64,000 nucleotides of DNA, taken from the NCBI GenBank assembly GCA_036936605.1, contig JAUPFV010000002.1, positions 321,424,893-321,488,892 of the forward strand, read 5' to 3'. Source of the stretch: Limnanthes douglasii subsp. nivea (lineage: Eukaryota > Streptophyta > Magnoliopsida > Brassicales > Limnanthaceae). A model generated the notes under the pieces. That model was not told the origin of the DNA. It saw nothing but the letters and a program-made list of their open reading frames with translations, and did no database searches. A program made the position numbers and the translations under genes. Shown piece after piece: positions 21,481 to 32,899 of this stretch; position 1 is the first letter of the stretch, and each line of letters starts with the position of its first letter.

Positions 21481-22334
21481 GTTTTTTTTTTATAATTAAT
21501 TTTTTATATCGGGTAACAAACTATTAAAATGGAAATAAAAATATTAAAAAAACTAAAGAAAATGAAAAATGGAAGATTGAAAAAAAAGAAAATAATAATT
21601 TCCGGGTTTTGTTAAGTCTCTTAAAATTTAATAAATACACTAAAAATATTAAATTGTTTTAATTAACCTGTACTTTAACTCATTTAGTGGAGTAATTTTT
21701 GGAACGGTATACTCCAATCTATAATCAAAACTCATCAAAAAAAAACCTAACATTCGAATTAACTCTAAAGAATAAAACAAACAAGAATTCGGGAAAACCT
21801 AATACTCGAATCAACTCTACCACTTGGATTACTTTTTGGTGGAGAGACCAAATACTCGAATTGCCTTTATGTGAGACTAGGTATTCGAAAAATGATGCCG
21901 TTGAAAAATTTCACAGATAAAATAAATTACGATAATCAGATCAGTTACGGTATTAAAATTATTCAGCATATAAATTGATAATCCTAAATTCATAATTGAA
22001 ATTACCACCGGATATAGACATACAATTGATAATCCCAAAAGATCCATTTTACAAATAGATCCAACCCATTTAAAAAAAAAGACTCAATTATCTATAAAAA
22101 CAAAACAATTACATCCCCAAATTAAAATATTTAACCCCAATTTCAAAATCAATTCTTCCTCCTCAAACTTTCTTTGTCATATTATCAAATTCATTAAGGG
22201 TAAAATTGTGTTTAAAATTTAAGTTTGGACTAATAGGTAAATAAAATCATATTTTGGTAGATATTGGTAAAATCTATTTGAGGCTGGACTTATTAGTAAA
22301 TTGGATACGTCTTTATACCCAATTGCTATAAATT
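21481..22334. other. Unassigned sequence with dispersed repeat R2
   Basis: No gene. 21890-22022 is homologous to 14668-14812 in the flank. A small frame starting at 21699 exists in copies 1 and 3 but is broken in copy 2 by one extra A, which argues that it is not coding. Confidence 0.45.
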
Positions 22335-23890
22335 CCTAAGGAAAACAACGAATACAGCCTGGTGAAAAGCAAAGCAAGATCCGATAACTACTCAAAATCA
22401 AAAGAACCAAACAAAATGTGGGTTCAAAAGATGAAGTACATTAATGTTAACAATAAATAAGACATCAAAAAAGATAAATGGGCATATTTAAATGAATCAA
22501 AATCTCAAATAGGAATAGTCCACAAGTACAACAATCTAATAAGAACTTGTTATCAAAATTTTATATACCAAATTCCATTTAATCCACAAATAAAATGGAT
22601 AATTTACAACCCAAAAGTAACATTAGTAAAGAATATTATAGATTAGAGTTGACTTCAACACATGAAAGTTTTGATAAAGTCACAAAAAAATTGATGCCTT
22701 TAATATAATTGACTATAGTAATAACATACCATTATCTAATAAGATAAATTCAACTGGAAATGATATAGAATCTCCTAAGTATTCAAGATCAACAACCCTT
22801 CCAACAACTCAAGAGAATGAAAAAAACATTAAATAAAGAAAACAACAAAAATCTTTCAAAAAGGTTTAAAATGTCTAAGTAAAAAATAATTATAGGTTCC
22901 AATTACTATACATTATTTAAGCTGGACTAACCATGGTGTCGGCAATAAAGGAACCTTAAGAAGATTAAAATCATTAATAAAACTATAAAATATTGATTTC
23001 ATTGTTCTTCAAAAGCCAATGATATCAATTCATAAAGTGGACAAAATTTCAAAATAAATTAGGTTCACCAATGATAAAGCTAATATTAATAATAAAATAT
23101 GAATATTTTTGAAAGATAACTTTCAAATATATTTTTTTGAAAATAATGACCAACTTCTCTGTATGATGGTGAAACAATCCTCATTGAATAAATAGTTTAT
23201 GTTCAGTATCATATATGATAAATGCTCAAGAAATCAAAGACTATCATTATGGAACAATCTCAGATAAATCTCCACAACTAACTAAGAGTGGTTACTTGCT
23301 GGAGTTCAATGAAAATAACAAACGCAATTGAGAGGTACAAACGATTTCAACAGTATGATCCTGGATTGTCAACTTGAGGATCCAGGATATACTGGTTCAA
23401 AATACACTTGGTATAATAATAAAACGCATAATAGATTAGATAGAACATTACACAATTCAACATGGAGTGATTATTTCAATATCACAAGGGTCAATAATCT
23501 AGCAAGAACTGAGTCACATTATTCCCCTTGCGTATATCCATCTCATCTCAAAATAACAAATGAATCCTTTCATTTCAACTCCAAAATATGTGGATCCTTC
23601 ACAATGATATCCTAAAATTGTTAATCAAAGTTGGAAATAGCATCTTTCTGGTGACCCAATAACAATATTCTAGTCAAAATTAAAAAAGATTAAAAAATAA
23701 ATTAAAGATATGGAACAAAGACATCTTTGGCAATATGTTTGACAGTTTTCCCCAAGTTGTTGAAAAATGTTAGGATTTTTGAAACGTTGCTTGAGAAACC
23801 TTAAAACATAATACTAAAATCATTTTTTTTAAAATTAGAGCTATCCACTTGAATTTATTGGCCGAAGAAGAGGCATTCTAGCAACAAATG
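22335..23890 (+). pseudogene. LINE fragment: ORF1 C-terminus and ORF2 endonuclease
   Basis: 22341-22470 encodes an ORF1 C-terminal segment (EPNKMWVQKMKYINVNN). After a spacer, from about 22920, the ORF2 apurinic-endonuclease-like (exonuclease/endonuclease/phosphatase) domain starts with HGVGNKGTLRRLKSLI and IDFIVLQKPM. It continues with WIFLKDNFQI, then a degenerate LLAG.Q/N..T motif before 23328, and an open segment 23328-23615. That segment has DCQLEDPGYTGSKYTW, RLDRTLHNSTW and a damaged catalytic S-D-H (reads ESHYS). The region after it (23680-23890, WNKDIFGN and LLAEEEAF in mixed frames) is the linker before the RT, which is absent. In-frame stops make it non-functional. The homologous flank copy is 16900-17780. 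Confidence 0.85.
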
Positions 23891-24019
23891 AGTACCTTTA
23901 TTTGGTATACAACTAGAGGCATTCATATTGGCCGAAGTTTTTCTCTAAATCGAATGGAGAAAAAATAGATGGTCTTTGAATCCAAATCTATTGCCAGTGA
24001 GATTTGACACAAAATACTT

Positions 24020-25387
24020 ACGCATTTTCATGATCCAAGATTTCGTCACATGCAATCAAAGAAGTTGTCTAAAGGACTCACGAACATTTAGGATGACAGG
24101 CCTTCTTGTCATGCTTGTAATTTTCGGAAGCAATATAGGAAACAAATTTCCTAAACAAGCTTGGATAGCCTCATGAAAGCTACAAATGGTTCATACTGAT
24201 CTTTGTGGTCCTCAACAGAAACCATCACTAAATGGTAATCCTTATTACATCATTTTTATTGATGATCTAACAAGAATATACTAGATCTATTTTTTTAAAG
24301 AAAAACTTTGAAGTTTTTGTTGTATTTTAGAAATTTAGATCCAAAGTTGAGAATATAAGTATATGCTCTATTCATACTATAAGTATTGATAATGACGGGG
24401 AGTAGACTTCAGAAACTTTTAACATGTTTTCTAAAGAGACTAGAATTGAACGTCAGTTGATATCATCATATTCTCATCAATAGAATATGGGTAGTAAAAG
24501 AAGAAATAGATTCATAATGGAAATGACGAGATACTTGCTTCATGAAAAGAATCTTCCATAATACTTTTAGGGAGAAGCAGCAAACATTGATGTGTACTTA
24601 CATAATCAAAATCTAACAAAACCTTCAATACACCTAACATCATTTGAAGCTTTATATGGTGACAAACCTTCTTTAAATTTTCTTAAAGTATATGGGTGCT
24701 AAGGTTTTTGAAGTTGAGTTAAGGAGTTTGAAAGGTTGTCTGAGTATTTAACAACAACCAGACCTGACATCTTAAATATTATAAGTATTCTCTCCATATT
24801 CATGTTTTGTCCCAATGGAACTCACATTAGAGTTGCAAAAAGATTTATCACATACATAAAGGGGACCTAGAATTGTGAAGAAGTTTTTAAAATAGAAAGA
24901 GATGAAGCTAATTGGTTTCTTTGACAGTGATTGGTGTGGATCCATTAATGATATGAAGAGTACATCTGGTTATTTGTTTTTACTCAGATCAAGTATATTC
25001 TGTTGGAGCTAAAAGAAGCTGGGAAACAGTAGTTCAATTCACTGCTGAGGTAGAATTTATAGCTGCAATAACTAATGTTTATCAAGCTCTTTAGTTAAGT
25101 AAAATTCTAGTTGCTCTAAATATGAATAAAAAACAAAGAACTGAAATACTAGTTTATAATGAGGATGCCATTGCAATCTTCAATAATCCAGTGTTTTATG
25201 GAAAGATTAAGTACTTCAACATCAAGTTCTTTTTTGTTGGAGGAGTTTAAAAGAGTGGTGATATGAATTTCTCTTACTGCAAACTAGAAGATCAAATTAC
25301 AGATATTTTCACTAAACCTTTACTACTTAGCAAGTTTGAAGATTTCATAAAGAAGCTTGGAGTTTGCAGCATTCAAACAAAAAGGAG
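24020..25387 (+). pseudogene. Copia relic A: integrase, RT end, RNase H
   Basis: From about 24020 a GAG-pre-integrase zinc region is seen (DPRFRHMQSKKLSK, then CHAC). The integrase core follows: TDLCGPQQKPSLNGNPYYI (first catalytic Asp, about 24190) and IDNDGE (second Asp, about 24385). Where the third catalytic Glu is expected (family ...GVAERKN) the sequence reads GSKRRNR (24490-24510), so Glu is replaced by Lys. Next come EALYGDKPSLNF (about 24645-24680), then a jump to the RT C-terminus (TTTRPDILNI, about 24748) and RNase H (DSDWCGSINDMKSTSGYLF, about 24925-24980, and ITDIFTKPLLLSKFEDF, about 25295-25350). Most of the RT is deleted. It ends at a purine tract before the LTR at 25388. Confidence 0.88.
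25375..25387 (+). promoter_or_regulatory. Polypurine tract of Copia A
   Basis: The purine-rich AAACAAAAAGGAG directly precedes the LTR start TGTTAATATTG at 25388, as expected for plus-strand priming. The copy 2 equivalent is at 45049-45061. Confidence 0.75.
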
Positions 25388-25768
25388 TGTTAATATTGTT
25401 TAGAAGGTGTTCTTGTTTTATATTGGTTTAATTGTTTTGTTTTTTTATTCGCTTTTTGATACCTTATTTTTTTAACGTGTGTGTCAGTGGTTTTCAATTT
25501 TACTTAAAACATCACTTGTTACCAAATGAAGGTGAAAAATATTAATGTATCTAGACAGTTTTATTAAAAAAAATATATGAGTTAGGCTAAAATAAGATCC
25601 CTTTTTCTTAGAATGAGAATCTATTTATTACCTTCAACTCTCCACTTTCTGAAAAGAAGTTGTCACAACCATGAAATTTTAATGTCATTTTGGCGGAAAG
25701 AAAAAACCTTACCAAATTTAGTGTGCAGTGACAATACTTCGACACACGAGAAACCCACACCTAGCATC

Positions 25769-25857
<89 letters not shown>

Positions 25858-26180
25858 TTAGACTTTCCACTGAATTCTCTCTTCATATTCATCTTTATTT
25901 TTTCTTGAGTGATTTTTGAGTTTTTATTACATTAAAACCGTTATCTTTATCCTTTAAAAAATTATTTACAAGCACCTAGAAAACCGTGGGAACCACCATA
26001 GTCGATTTCCATCATAGAATCACAATAAGAAGTATTTTATTGTAGATCATAAGGTATAATTATTAGAGATGCAAATTAGTAATTTTTATTCTATTTTATT
26101 CTTGTTCGTCTTTAGAATTGGAAAGATTATCTCTCAAGTGTTTTAAGGGTTTATAACACTATAACAAATTTAGATAAACA
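25388..26180 (+). repeat. Copia LTR (793 bp) shared by two relics
   Basis: It is bounded by TGTT at 25388 and AACA at 26180, a perfect 4-bp inverted terminus, with a polypurine tract on the left and a tRNA-Met primer-binding site on the right. It therefore acts as 3' LTR of the left element and as 5' LTR of the right one. It contains an (ATG)25 microsatellite. The copy 2 equivalent (45062-45848) is 787 bp. Confidence 0.8.
25769..25858. repeat. ATG/GTG microsatellite in the Copia LTR
   Basis: (ATG)25 at 25769-25843 followed by five GTG-type triplets. Copy 2 has (ATG)24 at 45440-45511 and lacks the preceding ATC. The repeat creates a poly-Met frame that is not a gene. Confidence 0.95.
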
Positions 26181-26182
26181 AT

Positions 26183-26194
26183 TGGTATCAGATT
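26183..26194 (+). promoter_or_regulatory. Primer-binding site of Copia B
   Basis: TGGTATCAGATT is complementary to the 3' end of initiator tRNA-Met over its first 10 nt. It is 2 nt beyond the LTR end. The copy 2 equivalent is at 45851-45862. Confidence 0.85.
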
Positions 26195-27740
26195 CTTCTG
26201 ACCATCTACGTGCTTCATAAATTAAAACCTTTAAATTCAGTCTCTCAAAACCTCAATTGTAAAATTGATTCCGTTTGAGAGAAAAAACCTTATATAGAAT
26301 TTTTATTATGTAAACTAATTGACTCTCAACTAACAAACAATATTTAGGTCGCTATATTTTCTGAAGGAAAATTTCAAGAGTGTAAAAGGAATATATAACT
26401 AATCTGGGGCTTACTGACATTGATTATGGGCTTCAATAGAACAAACATGCCCTCTTGGTGAATGGATGTGCTAAGAGAGGTAGAAACATTCTTTGCTATG
26501 TCCTACATAGTGGAATCGTCCATGTGTTCTTGAGTTCTTATATTACTAATATGTAAATTTCTAAGGACATGTTTTCTCTATCTTGAAATGAGTTTTCTAA
26601 AGTCACGAGAGGCTATATCTAAGAACCTGAATAGTAAACTCTCGAGGTAATGGGATGGTCCAAGATTATTTGTTTAAATTAGTTAACATTCATGATATAT
26701 TGAAGGTACCGTGCTAAGGGAGGTACAATGAATCTGAGGAATAACCTTGTGCATCATTTTCTTTCGACTTCTAAGAGTGTGATATTGTCCTCCAATACAT
26801 CATATCGAGTTATCCTACTATGACTACTGTATTTCAACGATGAAATTATACATTAACATAAATGTTTAACACTATGATTGCCCGTATGTCCATATCCATT
26901 TCACTCTTCGAATAATGAACAAATTAAGTTTACATCTTACATCTTCTATATTATGGTTACTTCAAACCGCTAAACACCACATACAAATTTCAGATGGCAG
27001 AACTCCAGTTACACACTTTCACGTATGGAAATGGCTACATATAGAATAGTCTTATATATCGACCGAACACAAGTTAAAATATAAAACAATTAGCTGTAAT
27101 TTTATAGGCTACCATAACCACTCAATAAGATACAAATTTTACTCTCCCTAGTTAAAAGTTCAATATTTGATCATACAAATGCAATATTTTTAAGGATCAA
27201 AATTTGGTGGGAATAATTTAGATAACAACATATTTGTTTAAGAATAATTAGAATCAATTCATTTAGTCTCTAACATTTAGGCTTCGGTTATAGTTAACAT
27301 AACGTTGATCGATAATATGCCAAGAAATTCAATTCATCAAAATGATTTTGTAGTTTTTCCGTAAGAATAGAATTTAGATGTTGTTCATGATGAATAAAAT
27401 CGGAAACGTCAAGAAATGAACCAAATAAATGATCCTACATTATGTAAATAGATTTGAGATAGAAAACGTTTCATACTTTCCGATTATGTGGCATTCCTAA
27501 CTTAACATGAAGAGACTTCATACATTATGGAAGAGGGTCCAATCACCTTTCAAGATTTAACGAAGAGTTCAAACTCTAAATTATGGATTAAAGATGAATG
27601 AGGTGTACAAATCAATGCATGATAATTTAATATGGGATCTTTCCACCTTACCTGAGGGTAAGAAAGTGGCTTGTTGCAAATGATTGTTTATGGAAACATG
27701 ATACTTCAAGAAAAGTGGAAAGATATAAAATTGATTTATT
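26195..27740 (+). pseudogene. Copia relic B: gag remnant and RT N-terminus
   Basis: Downstream of the primer-binding site, heavily decayed gag-like fragments are suggested (LTDIDYGLQ near 26410; RGNGMVQDYLFKLVNIH near 26643-26693, cf. the G-x-G-x-I-R-x-Y-I pattern in Copia gag). More convincing is the RT start at 27480-27740: DYVAFLT, then GPITFQDLTKSS, SMHDNLIWDLSTLPEGKK and C-K-W-like residues in one almost continuous frame, matching the Copia RT entry. Protease and integrase are missing between them, so an internal deletion has occurred. The element ends without an RT palm or a 3' LTR. Confidence 0.7.
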
Positions 27741-27894
27741 AAATAAAACTAGTTGTCCACTAATCCTAATTTAGTTATGTGTATTATAAACACTGTAAAT
27801 ATTTTTTATGATGATTACTTTTAAAATAATCCAAAAGATGAAATTATGATGGAATTCTAAAATCAACCTCTAAAAGATGACAAACATAATAAAT

Positions 27895-27955
27895 ATATAT
27901 CTTCATCTTCAATAGTAAAAAGATTGAAGAAAAAAAATCTAAAAGATGCCAATAA

Positions 27956-27998
<43 letters not shown>

Positions 27999-28060
27999 TC
28001 TTCAATAGTAAAAAGATCCGAGAAAAAAAATGCAGTTATGATTTTAATTTCTAACCAATA
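27895..28060. repeat. AT microsatellite between short direct repeats
   Basis: An (AT)18 tract ends at about 27995. It is flanked by a direct duplication containing TTCATCTTCAATAGTAAAAA (about 27900 and 27996). The tract is 18 bp shorter in copy 2 (47629-47645). Confidence 0.9.
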
Positions 28061-29028
28061 AATATGAATAAATAAAAAGGGAGCAAACAACAAATGAGCA
28101 AATAATAAAAGCTTAAAAAGTTAAAATTGAGAAAATGGAGCAAATATGAGAAGTTCAACCAGTTGATATTAAAAAAATTAGAACAAACAACAAAACAAAA
28201 AACAGAAGAACGCTCAAAATAAATTATGCATGGGAAATAAAATAACTAAATCGAAAAAATAATAACTTGATTTATAAAAACAATAATGAGAACCAACAGA
28301 ACTACAAAATGATATTAATATTAATAATGACAAATTTGATCAAAAGAAAAAAAAAATCAAATAGGTAAGTAATTTAAAACATATTTATAATATTTATGTA
28401 AATTAAAATTAAATAGAGAATGTGCGATGCATATCGTCTTCAAATAATTATTGGTTTTGTTGGACTTAGGATTGAGTAACTAAATTTAACTTTTGTTGGT
28501 GTTTAAAATGATTTTTATGTAGGTTTTATAGATTTTGTGGGAAAATAAGAGGAAAATAAAATCATTAAAATTATTGTATAGACTATTTATTTAGTTTTGT
28601 GCGAGACTAGCCTGAATAGAAAAGTATTAAAACTTTTATATATCTATTCTAGTTTGGTTTGATTTTAAGTTTCAAAAGGTATTCAGTTATCATTTTTGGA
28701 TTTGTAGATATTATCGGTAGAGATTAAAAAAATAGATGAACTTAAAAAAATCATCCATAAACTTTAAAATTAGATGTTCACTAGAAGCATAACCACGTTC
28801 TTCAAATTTATTAACAAATTTATCTTGTATACTTTTAAAAACTTTCTTAACCTATTCTCTTAGGTTAAAAAAAATAGTTATAAAAAACAAGTGTGACATT
28901 AGCTAAGTGAAAACCTATAGCCAATTACGTGAATTTATTGAATCAACAAGCCAAAATACAATTGAAAACAACCATACAAGTCAACTAAAAATAACATAAA
29001 CAAGTATAGGAATATTAAATCGACATTC
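28061..29028. other. No gene seen
   Basis: AT-rich sequence. The 3' LTR of the minus-strand Gypsy element would be expected somewhere here or further left, but I could not find a match to the LTR at 38299-38548. Confidence 0.35.
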
Positions 29029-30846
29029 ATGGATTATTTATATTTAAATTTAAATAAAATTATTTCGATCATTCGCAAACCACCAATTACTATAACTATT
29101 TTTACGATCAATCCAACTGTGATTACCACAATTAAGCATTCCATTCAATTTAAAAAAGAACTAGATGCAGATCCAAATACGCACATCATAGATTTTCTTG
29201 AATTTTATTACATGTTCAACTTTGATGTTGTCTTGAAAATAGAATCAAACTACTATTTTTTTTATTATCTCTTCAGGAATAAATCTAAAGGTTGGTTGAT
29301 TTCACTACGGCCCAGAGTAATCAACACTTGCGATGAGTAAGTCTAATTGTTTACATGAAATCTTTTCCATCAAGAAGGATGTCAGGAAATGTTTGCCAAG
29401 CTGGCCACCTGGGCCTAAAGTACATGGAAAAATGGGTTCTATTCAGCTTTTATGTCCACAAACTTCATCAATACTCACCTATGGAGGATCTCCTCGGTCA
29501 ATGTTCTTCTTGAAAATTTGATGGAGCCCCCAAACCAAAACGATGTTGTTAAGAGATTAATATCACTTGACAACAAGGTAATTATGCTAGTTTAAAATAG
29601 ATCTAAAAGTCATATGCCCTCGAAAAAGAAGGGTAAAAAGAAAAAGGAAATTACCAGCTCCTCCATAAATCTGAGCCTAACAAAAGAAGAGAAGAAAATA
29701 AAGATAAAAGCAAATGAAGCTAGTATCCCAACCATCAAAGAAGGGGTCGAGGCTGAAACTTCTTAAAACAGAAAGAAAATTGCTCCCCCGAAAATGAAAA
29801 GAGCTCTTCAAAGACTCCTCCAATCAAAAGGGCAGAAAGCAGTATTGAGTTACCTCCCTCGGAGATGCCTCCCATAAAAGCGGAATAAATTGTTGTTGAA
29901 GATCACCAAGGAGATGTCAACTTAAACTCTCAAGAACCTTTTAGTGTAGAAGAACTTCAAGACCTTTACGAGGATATGGTTCGTTCAGTTCGACATATCC
30001 AAGACATCAACTTACTGCTCATCTTTTTTCTGAAATTTGGACTCCAACCTTCCACCAGGTGCCTCATCTTCCAATCTCATGCCTTACTATAATAAGAGAT
30101 TCATGTAGATTGAAGAGCCATCCGAAGAAGTTTCATTTTCCCGACAACCTTTTTCTAACCTTGAAGCAACAAAACAAAGTTATGCACAGAAGTGGACTAT
30201 GCTCGAAGCCACTTGGAAATTATGACTAAAGATATGGTTCGATAGATAAAAGAAGCTGAGGCAGAAAAGATGATGAGAGAATAGCAAACACATCACTCAC
30301 AAGTTTCAGGTATTTCAGGCTGATAGGTTGGAATTCATCAAATGAAGAATCTCTGAACGCAAATGAGCTTAAGGCTAAACAATCGAACTTAAAACTTCCC
30401 CCTAGAAGAATTAGATGAGCTTAAGGCTAAACAAATCAGGGAGATAACTGAAGAACATAAAAAATGCTGTTATTTTCAAGAATCTCTGAACGCAAATGAA
30501 GAAGAAAAAAAATTTGTCTGACAAAATGGAAGCACTCAGTACAACATTCCAAAGAGAAAAGCAATTTGTTGTGCAAGCTTCCCAAACTCAATGTGGATTG
30601 GATACCCTTGATGCGATTAAAAATTCTAAGGAGAAATAAACAATCATACTGCTATACAAAGTTTAAGCAGCAGTTACAAAGCAAATTATTCAAGGTTTTG
30701 GGAATTAGTGTCATATAAAATCATCGTAGTGACGCATTCGCAGCTATACTACCTGACTTCTCCGGAGAAACGGCTCAGAAAAAAATGAGAATGGGTCTGA
30801 GAAAGAAGGAAATTGATCTAAAGGAAAATCCGAACAAGATGAGTAG
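29029..30846 (+). pseudogene. Decayed coding region antisense to the neighbouring Gypsy element
   Basis: An open stretch 29029-29340 ends in KGWLISLRPRVINT, which loosely resembles the end of the plant putative gypsy-type transposon domain (PF04195), a low-confidence match. Downstream, broken frames give a Lys-rich basic block (KKKGKKKK, about 29620), an acidic segment (SVEELQDLYEDMVRSVRHIQD, with 29943-30007), coiled-coil-like segments (EALSTTFQREKQFVVQASQ, about 30520-30575) and a final good frame, LPDFSGETAQKKMRMG...ENPNKMS, ending at a stop at about 30846. It sits beyond the pol end and tandem repeat of the minus-strand Gypsy and is transcribed against it, matching the antisense frame position known in Tat-clade elements such as Retand and Grande. 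The product function is unknown. Confidence 0.5.
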
Positions 30847-31038
30847 TTGTTGTTTTTATTTTGTGAATGCTTGACAATTCAGCATTTAAAGTTATATTTT
30901 GTAAGATAAAAAAACACACTTCAATGACCAAACATCGTTCTTATTTCTTTACTTTTTGCCAACTTAAGTCATTAAAAATTTCAATTTTTTTATAACTTAA
31001 TATTTCAAACACAAATAGTGTATTTAAATCACATATGC

Positions 31039-31338
31039 CACCTAGAATAAAACTGGTGCATTTAAAGAAGATATAGCATTTCAATTAAACCTAGTGCGTT
31101 AAAAGAACGTATAACACCTCGAATATAACTGATGCGTTTAAAGAATGCATATCACCTCAAATAAAATTGGTGCGTTCAGAGAACGTATAGAACCTCAAAT
31201 AAAACTGGTGCATTTAGATAACGTTAGCACCTTGAATACTACTAGTGCATTTAGAGAATGATAGCACCTCGAATACTACCAATGCGTTTAGAGAACTTCA
31301 GTACCTCGAATACTACTTTTGCGTTTATAGAACGTTAC
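31039..31338. repeat. 37-38 bp minisatellite, 8 units, in the Gypsy 3' region
   Basis: Eight consecutive units (four of 38 bp, then four of 37 bp) follow the pattern CACCTCGAATA..ACTGGTGCG, TTTAGAGAACGTATAG, with a partial ninth to 31352. It lies between the end of pol (about 31545) and the antisense relic. The copy 2 equivalent is 50689-50988. Confidence 0.92.
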
Positions 31339-31544
31339 CACCTCAAATATGGTTTATGGTTTTTTTTAATGAAAAGTGATTTTAATAATCGTATAACATT
31401 TATTCTTGGTCAACAAATTCAAAACAACCATTGGCCAAAAAAGAATTTTATTAATATCTTTGAATGTATAAATGATACCTCGTTAAAACCTTCATGGGTC
31501 AACATGATAGGAAATAGTATGTCAATTAATCAAAACGTATTAAA

Positions 31545-32661
31545 CGAAAAAATCACTCCAAATATAGTTTCAAATGTTCTATATTCTAAGGATGTTGAGG
31601 TAATATGCCCTGCTCATCATAAAAGTGATATGTACTCGGATTTAACTCCATTACCACATAAGGACCCTCCCACTTCGAGGCATTTTTCCAAGTCGCTTGT
31701 CCTTTGTATGAAGGAATATTTTCCTCAAAAATTTGTCACCTATTGTAATATCCCTCATTTGTCACCTTAAAATTATAGCGACTCCTCATCAAAGTTTGAT
31801 AATAAGTCATATTCAAATGTGCCCTAACTCTTTTCTCCACGATCAGGTGTAGGTGTGTTCACTTTTCATATTCATTTAGCTCTTCTGAATAACAAAATAC
31901 TCTATAAGAAGGTAAATTAGATTATGTAGGGCTAATAGCATCCATACCATATACTGAGGCAAAATGAGTTTCTTGAGTAACCTCTCTAAGAGTTCTACGA
32001 TAAACCAACAACACCTCTTGCAAATGGTTAAGTCATTTCCCTGAAGCACCTATTAAATGTTTCTTCAAACCCTCTAGAATAGACCTATTAGTTACCTCAA
32101 CTTGATCGTTTGCTTGAGGATGAAAATCTGTAGAAAATCATTGTGTAATACCGCTCGAACCGCAAATATAAATCATTTCTCTGGTTTTAACTTGAAAACT
32201 ATTGTCTGTGGTGATTTTCCAAGGAACTCCAAAATGGCAACAAATATTATTCATAATGAACTAAATAACATCCTTAGCTTTTCTACCAGATAATGGTTTA
32301 GCTTTAGCCCACTTCATAACGTAATCTACCTCCACAATAACCATTCGACGTTCTCCAGAGGCTATATGCAATGGTCCTACCAAGTCCATTCCTCATCTAT
32401 CAAAACTAGTAGCTTCAGAAATAGTCGTAGGAAGAACTACTGGTTTGTGAATATAATTTGCAAGCCGTTGACAATATCACAACCTCGAACTAAAACTTTA
32501 GCATCATTCATTATTGAAGGCCAATAATATATTGCAACTAAAACCATATGCATCAAACACTTAAACCCACAATGAGTTGCACCTTTACCTTCATGCAACT
32601 CATATAAAATTTCGTGAGACTTTTTCTTACCCAAATAAGACAACAATTGTCTACTTAACAA
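31545..32661 (-). pseudogene. Gypsy integrase relic
   Basis: The zinc-binding N-terminus is at 32661-32437 (ILYELHEGKGATHCGFKCLM, then YYWPSIMNDAKVLVRGCD). The core follows in broken frames: GPLHIASGERRM, VDYVMKWAKAKPLSG (about 32330-32290), GVPWKITTDNSFQ (second Asp, about 32235-32195) and PQANDQVEVTN (Glu, about 32115-32080), so the acidic residues I can place are present. The C-terminal part has KNASKWEGPYVVMELNPSTY (about 31695-31635) and NIEHLKLYLE (about 31580-31550), the normal pol end. The apparent 170-codon + strand frame at 31258-31770 is a shadow of this and of the minisatellite. Confidence 0.8.
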
Positions 32662-32899
32662 TTTTGTTCTGTATTAAACTCCTTATAACACAACATAACC
32701 ATGGACCTTGTACCTTAACTTTTTAGCCATTTGTGTATCTTAAGGTAACATACCTCTTAGTAAAAAAATTAAAGATATCAGACCTCTTATCACTTTGATT
32801 TATGTCTAGAGTAACAAATATTTCCTCAACATATTTACATTGTTTTTACCATGCTAAAATTGAAGGACTTACCTGTAGCAATATCCATCGATATTCATC

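Noticed and set aside
21699..21920. 73-codon frame in copies 1 and 3
   Set aside because: Broken in copy 2 by a one-base change in an A run, and no homology recognised.
25613..25861. Methionine-rich small protein
   Set aside because: The Met run is the ATG microsatellite inside a Copia LTR, and its length differs between copies.
31258..31770. 170-codon + strand frame, identical in copies 1 and 2
   Set aside because: It overlaps the minisatellite and is the antisense shadow of the Gypsy integrase C-terminus, whose minus-strand frame carries the recognisable motifs. Identity between copies only reflects the recent duplication.
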